Source of the DNA: Methylobacterium sp. Leaf123
GTDB lineage: Bacteria; Pseudomonadota; Alphaproteobacteria; Rhizobiales; Beijerinckiaceae
Assembly (NCBI RefSeq): GCF_001423405.1
Contig: NZ_LMNS01000036.1
Span: 62,001 to 126,000 of the forward strand
Length of the DNA stretch: 64,000 nucleotides
Direction: 5' to 3'
The notes under the pieces were generated by a model. The model made no database searches. It was not told the origin of the DNA and worked only from the letters and a program-made list of their open reading frames with translations. Position 1 is the stretch's first letter, and the number at the start of each line of letters is the position of its first letter. Below, piece after piece: positions 59,711 to 64,000 of the stretch. Both the position numbers and the translations under genes were made by a program.

Positions 59711-60706
59711 TTGACCCTTTCCGGAAAACGCGTGCTCGTCACGGGCGCAGGCGGCTTCATCGGAAGCCATCTCACCGAGGAAGCTGTACGGCAGGGCGCC
59801 AAGGTGACGGCGCTGCTGCACTACAACGCCATGCGGGACCGCGGAAATCTGTCCGGCGTCGCCCCCGAGATCGATCGCGAGATCGAGTATGTCTTCGGCG
59901 ATATTATCGATCCGGAATACGTTCAGGCGATTACCAAGGACATCGACATTGTCTTCCATCTCGCTGCCCTGATCGCGATCCCGTACTCGTATCTGGCGCC
60001 GCGCAACTACGTGAAGGTCAATGTCGAGGGCACGCTCAACGTGCTCGAAGCGGCGCGCCGGCATGGGGTACAGCGCGTCGTCCATACCAGCACGTCGGAG
60101 GTCTACGGGTCGGCGCAATACGTCCCGATCGACGAGGCGCATCCCCTGCAGGGACAATCGCCCTATTCGGCCTCGAAGATCGGCGCCGACAAGATCGCCG
60201 AGTCCTATTACCGGTCTTTTGACGTTCCGGTGGTGACCGTACGGCCGTTCAATACTTACGGCCCGCGCCAATCGGCCCGCGCTTTCATCCCCACCGTCAT
60301 CATGCAGGCGCTGGAGCCAGAGCGGACAGCGATCAAGCTCGGCTCGACCACGCCGGTGCGGGATCTGACCTTTGCCACCGACACTGCCAACGGATTCTTG
60401 ACCGCGGCGGTGACCCCAGGGCTCGAGGGCGGCACCTTCAATCTCGGCGTCGGCTCCGGCCAGACGGTCGGCGAGGTGGCGGCCATGATCCTCGAGATCG
60501 TCGGCTCGAAGGCGGTGATCGAGACGGACGAGCAGCGCATCCGCCCGAGCAAGAGCGAAGTGGAACGGCTGATCTCCGATAACCGCCTGTTCCAGGCGCA
60601 GTCAGGCTGGACGCCGAAGGTCGGCCTGCGTGAGGGGCTGGAGCGGACGATCGAGCACTTCCGGTCCCAGCACGATCGGCGGGACGTCGATCGCTACGTC
60701 GTCTGA
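59711..60706 (+). CDS. LegB-like NAD-dependent 4,6-dehydratase
   Basis: 331 aa, extended SDR enzyme. It matches the LegB group (UDP-GlcNAc-type 4,6-dehydratase for legionaminic-acid or QuiNAc4N-type sugars): VTGAGGFIGSHLTEEAVRQG, HLAALIAIPYSYLAPRNYVK, STSEVYGSAQYVPIDEAHPL, QGQSPYSASKIGADKIAESY and RPFNTYGPRQSARAFIPTVI. The YxxxK pair is intact. TTG start at 59711 with GGGA about 8 nt upstream; no ATG is suitable. LegB is normally followed by the aminotransferase LegC; here a nucleotidyltransferase follows instead (11-nt gap), so the end product is uncertain. Confidence 0.85.
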   Translation: MTLSGKRVLVTGAGGFIGSHLTEEAVRQGAKVTALLHYNAMRDRGNLSGVAPEIDREIEYVFGDIIDPEYVQAITKDIDIVFHLAALIAIPYSYLAPRNYVKVNVEGTLNVLEAARRHGVQRVVHTSTSEVYGSAQYVPIDEAHPLQGQSPYSASKIGADKIAESYYRSFDVPVVTVRPFNTYGPRQSARAFIPTVIMQALEPERTAIKLGSTTPVRDLTFATDTANGFLTAAVTPGLEGGTFNLGVGSGQTVGEVAAMILEIVGSKAVIETDEQRIRPSKSEVERLISDNRLFQAQSGWTPKVGLREGLERTIEHFRSQHDRRDVDRYVV

Positions 60707-60716
60707 GAGACAAGCG

Positions 60717-61433
60717 ATGAAGGCCATCATTCTCGCCGGCGGCAAGGGCACGCGCCTGATGCCCTACACGGCTGTCATGCCCAAGCCGTTGATGCCGATC
60801 GGCGAGATGCCGATCCTCGAATTGCTGCTGCGCCAACTGCGCCAGCATGGGGTGACGGACGTCATCCTGGCCGTGAACCATCTCCACCATCTCATCCGGA
60901 GCTTTTTTACGGACGGATCGAATCTCGGCCTCAACATCACCTACAGGGTCGAGGACAAGCCACTGGGCACCAGCGGCCCGATCGCCGCCAACCTCGATCA
61001 ACTGCCCGATCACTTCATCGTCACGAACGGCGACCTTCTGACGACGCTGAACTTCTCGGCGATGGTGCGCGAGCATCTCGATCGTGGGGCGGCGGCCACG
61101 ATCGCGACCCATCGTCGGACGCTGCAGGCCGATTTCGGGGCGCTCACCGTGGACTCGGATCTGACCGTGTCGGAGTACCGGGAGAAGCCGTCGATGCATT
61201 TCGAGGCCTCGATGGGCCTCTACGTCCTCTCGAAGGAAGCCGTCGCGCCGCTCATCCCAGCCGACACCTTCTTCGACATGCCCGACCTCGTGCGTGCACT
61301 GCTGGCGTCGTCGCAGAAAGTCGTGAGCTACGTCGAGGACTGCGACTGGATCGATATCGGCCGTCCCGACGACTATGCCCGCGCCCAGGAGCAGTTCACG
61401 GCTCGGCCCGAGCATTTCCTCCCGGCGGCCTGA
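60717..61433 (+). CDS. Sugar-1-phosphate nucleotidyltransferase
   Basis: 238 aa, GT-A-fold nucleotidyltransferase (RmlA/GlmU/HddC-like). Signature MKAIILAGGKGTRLMPYTAV with KPLMPIGEMPILE and FIVTNGDLLTTLNF, then CDWIDIGRPDDYARAQEQF. No CBS domain, no hexapeptide acyltransferase half. Which NTP and sugar phosphate it uses cannot be told. Follows the LegB-like gene by 10 nt, so the two are one operon. Confidence 0.88.
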   Translation: MKAIILAGGKGTRLMPYTAVMPKPLMPIGEMPILELLLRQLRQHGVTDVILAVNHLHHLIRSFFTDGSNLGLNITYRVEDKPLGTSGPIAANLDQLPDHFIVTNGDLLTTLNFSAMVREHLDRGAAATIATHRRTLQADFGALTVDSDLTVSEYREKPSMHFEASMGLYVLSKEAVAPLIPADTFFDMPDLVRALLASSQKVVSYVEDCDWIDIGRPDDYARAQEQFTARPEHFLPAA

Positions 61434-61507
61434 GCCCGACCGCACGCCGACACAAGATCCTTGGGCCGATGCCGTTGCCATCCCAAGGCGGGGGTGGAGC
61501 GGCGGGG

Positions 61508-62476
61508 TCAGGCTCGCCCGATCCGGGCGGCGTAGCTTGCCTGTAGGCCGTCGACGAGATCGACGCGCGGCATCCAGCCGAGCGCTGCGCGGGCGGCGGT
61601 GTTGTCGCAGACGAGGTAGTCGACCGGCGCGCTGGCAGGCCTGTCGACCGGCCGAACCCTGACGGATCGGTTCGGCTCGGTGCGCTGCACGGCGGTGATC
61701 GCGGCTTCCGCGAGCTGCCGGACGGACCATCCGGCGCCGGAGCTGATATTCAGCGTGCGTCCGGGTGGCAGGTCCGGACGGAGGGCTGCGGCGAGCAGCG
61801 CATCGACGGCGTCCTGGACATAGATGTAGTCGCGGACCGGATGCAGGGCGCGAAGCACGATCTCGTCCGTCGCGCCGAGTTGGGTCAAGAGAGTGGTCAC
61901 CACCGTCTCGGTCATCTGGTCTGGACCGTAGATGTTGGACGGGCGCAGCGTCACGGCCCATGCGCCGGTCGCGACATAAGCTGCGACCAGGGCTTCCGCC
62001 GCGATCTTCGAGGCGGCGTAGATGCTGCTGCCCCGCGGCGGGTAGCTCTCATCGAGTGGAAGCTGCGCGCCGTTCCCGTAGACGGCGGCGGTGCTGATGA
62101 AGATGAGGCGGGCGACCGAATGCGCCGCACAGGCGGTCAGGACATTGCAGGTGCCGGTGACGTTCGCATCCGTGAAGGCCCGGAATGATCCACCGCCGCC
62201 GCCACGCCCGGCGAGATGGAAGACGATCTGGGCGCCCGCCGCCGCCCGGACGACGGCCTCCTCATCCAAGAGATCGCCGTGCAGGACGCTGAAACGGCCG
62301 GCGCGCTCCGGCTCGCGGTTCAGAGCCTGCATCCACCCGCTCGCCTCCGGATCGCGCATGAGGACGATGACCTCGGCTCCGAACGGGATCAGTGCCCGGA
62401 CCAGATGCTGGCCCAGGAAGCCCGAACCCCCAGTGACGAGCACACGGACGCGCTCGAGCGGTTGCGGCGTAACCAT
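61508..62476 (-). CDS. NAD-dependent epimerase/dehydratase of sugar nucleotides
   Basis: 322 aa, extended SDR. VLVTGGSGFLGQHLV at 11-25, STAAVYGNGAQLPLDESYPP, IYAASKIAAEALVAAY with the YxxxK pair, and LRPSNIYGPDQMTETVV. Resembles WcaG/UDP-glucose 4-epimerase-type proteins; substrate unknown. A Gly run (GRGGGGGSFRAFTDA) sits after the NAD domain. ATG 62476 is 8 nt downstream of the glycosyltransferase stop, so both are one minus-strand operon. The longer frame overlaps the glycosyltransferase. Confidence 0.82.
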   Translation of the reverse strand: MVTPQPLERVRVLVTGGSGFLGQHLVRALIPFGAEVIVLMRDPEASGWMQALNREPERAGRFSVLHGDLLDEEAVVRAAAGAQIVFHLAGRGGGGGSFRAFTDANVTGTCNVLTACAAHSVARLIFISTAAVYGNGAQLPLDESYPPRGSSIYAASKIAAEALVAAYVATGAWAVTLRPSNIYGPDQMTETVVTTLLTQLGATDEIVLRALHPVRDYIYVQDAVDALLAAALRPDLPPGRTLNISSGAGWSVRQLAEAAITAVQRTEPNRSVRVRPVDRPASAPVDYLVCDNTAARAALGWMPRVDLVDGLQASYAARIGRA

Positions 62477-62484
62477 TCCGGTGC

Positions 62485-64000
62485 TCAAGCAGCAGCATCC
62501 CGGCTGCCCGTGCGGGGGGAATCGAGCAGCCATTTCAGCAACAGCGGCGACAGGTCGGCCGGGTTGTGCAGTCTCGCATTGGCTTCGGCGGCAGGCCAGG
62601 ACCAGCCGATCCGTTCGGTGCCACGCACGATGGGAGCGTCGGCGGCGAGGCGGCCATAGAGCTCGAGGAGGCCGCAATCTCCCATGGATTCGTCGATCAT
62701 GAGGCGCTCGGTCCGGCGCACCAAGATCCCGCCGGGGCGTGCCCCCGGACCGATCAGAGTGCGAAGATCGAAAGCCTCGGCCGGGTGATCCCGCAGGATC
62801 GATCCGAACGTGTCGAGTTCCGACCACAGGCCGATCGCAAGATCTGCATCCGGCGTCCCTTGCAGAGCCTGGAAGAGGTGGCGCAGGGCCACACCGTCAA
62901 CGCTGTCGCCTGGATCGAGCAGCATGACCGCTGCAGCCTGCGATCGGTCGAACGCCTCGTTGATCGCCGCAGCCGTGTCCTTGCTCCCTGTGCGGACGAT
63001 CGCCGCGCCGGGATGGAAGCTGCGCAGGAGTTGCGGCAGCCCTTCGGGCTCCCGCCCTCCTTCGACCAGAATTGTCACCGCGAGGCCGTCGGCATTCGGC
63101 GTGCGCAAGGCCGTCAAGCTTCGTTCGAGTGCCCCTCGGTCACGCCCTGCCCGCAGAATGATCTCGATGTCGTTTCCGGCGGGCGGAGGCGCCACCGAGC
63201 GCCAAATCCGGGCAGGGGCCAAGTTTAGCGGATCGGCTGCGCGGGCACGTTCGAGGAGATCAGGGTCGGCGCGGCCCGACCCCGCCGGGGCCGAACCGAT
63301 CACGTCCACGAAGAAGTCGTTGCGGGGGGCGGGCCAACCCCCGGTCAGGATGGTCTTGCGCAGGTGCCGGCTCCGCGTCTCGTACTCACCGAGCAGACGC
63401 TTCAGTTTGGCCGCAGCGTCGGCCAGATCGTTGGGATCGATGATCGGCGGGGCGATGCCGGCATGGCGCGCCGTGAGGAAGGCTGCGGCGCCCGCTTGGT
63501 TCGACAGCAGGATCGGAGCCCCCGACATGGTCGCCTCAACCGCCACGTAGTTGAATGCGTCGGACCGGGACGGGATGACGAGCACCGACCGGCCACGGAA
63601 GGCGCGCGACCACAACTCCTCATGACTGATCTCGCCAAGATACTCGGCGGGGACCTGCCGTTCGCGGGCGAGTTCGAGGACCGTTTCGGACCAGCGCGGT
63701 CCCGAGGAGGCCCAGGGATTGTCCGGACCGCACAGATAGCAGTTCCGGTAGAGCGAGCGGGGAATCTGCGACGCGATCTCGATGAAGAGGTCGGGGCCCT
63801 TGTTCCGGTCGAGACGTCCGACGAACCAGAGATCGGGTGGTCCCTCCCCCGGCGGACGGGCAGCGGGCGGCGGCACCGTATCGAGGGCATCGTGCATGTC
63901 GATGACCGCCGAGGGCTTCGTCCGGTCGTTCTCGGCTGCATGGAGATCCGAGATCGTATAGCTCACGTCGGCTCCAGCGATGCAGCGCCGTTCCAGATCC
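62485..64000 (-). CDS. Glycosyltransferase, 5' end outside the window
   Basis: At least 505 aa. The visible N-terminal part is a GT4/GT-B C-terminal half (DLWFVGRLDRNKGPDLFIEI, ISHEELWSRAFRGRSVLVIP and the UDP-sugar-site EATMSGAPILLSNQAGAAAF). Residues beyond about 270 have a second, GT2-like pattern (IEIILRAGRDRGALERSLTA; AAAVMLLDPGDSVDGVAL), so it is probably a two-domain glycosyltransferase. The frame stays open across 63966-64000 (DLERRCIAGAD precedes the GTG), so the true start lies off the edge. Coupled to the epimerase gene downstream. Confidence 0.82.
   Translation of the reverse strand, partial: DLERRCIAGADVSYTISDLHAAENDRTKPSAVIDMHDALDTVPPPAARPPGEGPPDLWFVGRLDRNKGPDLFIEIASQIPRSLYRNCYLCGPDNPWASSGPRWSETVLELARERQVPAEYLGEISHEELWSRAFRGRSVLVIPSRSDAFNYVAVEATMSGAPILLSNQAGAAAFLTARHAGIAPPIIDPNDLADAAAKLKRLLGEYETRSRHLRKTILTGGWPAPRNDFFVDVIGSAPAGSGRADPDLLERARAADPLNLAPARIWRSVAPPPAGNDIEIILRAGRDRGALERSLTALRTPNADGLAVTILVEGGREPEGLPQLLRSFHPGAAIVRTGSKDTAAAINEAFDRSQAAAVMLLDPGDSVDGVALRHLFQALQGTPDADLAIGLWSELDTFGSILRDHPAEAFDLRTLIGPGARPGGILVRRTERLMIDESMGDCGLLELYGRLAADAPIVRGTERIGWSWPAAEANARLHNPADLSPLLLKWLLDSPRTGSRDAAA

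Overview
The window is a GC-rich (roughly 70%), densely coded stretch of what looks like an alphaproteobacterial chromosome, most likely Hyphomicrobiales and probably Methylobacterium or Methylorubrum. That placement is inference. It rests on base composition, an HWE-type histidine kinase, HspQ, a CoaBC of alphaproteobacterial style, a malyl-CoA lyase like those of ethylmalonyl-CoA/serine-cycle or 3-hydroxypropionate organisms, and a palindromic intergenic repeat typical of rhizobial relatives. No rRNA, tRNA, CRISPR array, transposase or integrase was seen.

Layout. 1-12 kb: coaBC, a FemAB-like acyltransferase, an agmatinase-family hydrolase, an HD-GYP protein, an RND efflux pump with its adaptor, and a membrane diguanylate cyclase. 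12-16 kb: hspQ, a Chloroflexus-type malyl-CoA lyase and a patatin-like protein. 15.9-18.8 kb: an unusual replication module. It has a plasmid-type RepA gene (PF04796 type), seven iterons upstream (several spaced in multiples of 11 bp), an AT-rich stretch beyond them, and on the other side a cluster of GGAAT motifs ending in a perfect 16-bp inverted repeat next to a HARE-HTH-like gene. 18.8-30 kb: housekeeping and metabolism (mazG, rimO, pabB-pabA-pabC, nicotinamidase, quinone oxidoreductase, UbiH-type hydroxylase, DUF488). 30-35.5 kb: a GH25 lipoprotein and a sensory group (Crp-like regulator, GAF/PAS HWE kinase, single-domain receiver). 35.5-44 kb: a second RND pump with a divergent adaptor, a methyltransferase, a NIT-domain chemoreceptor and a GST. 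44-55 kb: uvrA, an outer-membrane protein, an ECF sigma/anti-sigma pair, an HtrA-like protein without a catalytic triad, an RTX protein and trmFO. 55-64 kb: a surface-polysaccharide region with a UDP-amino-sugar pathway (4,6-dehydratase, RmlD-like reductase, 2-epimerase), a LegB-like dehydratase with a nucleotidyltransferase, another NAD-dependent epimerase, and a glycosyltransferase that runs off the right edge.

Working together. The pab genes form one overlapping operon for 4-aminobenzoate. The sugar genes at 55-58.4 kb encode a complete three-step UDP-GlcNAc conversion that best fits UDP-L-RhaNAc/UDP-L-QuiNAc. The sigma and anti-sigma genes are translationally coupled. Intergenic DNA carries three dispersed repeat families. 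The most striking is a two-hairpin element with an invariant CGGGT linker and covarying stems, found at four loci.
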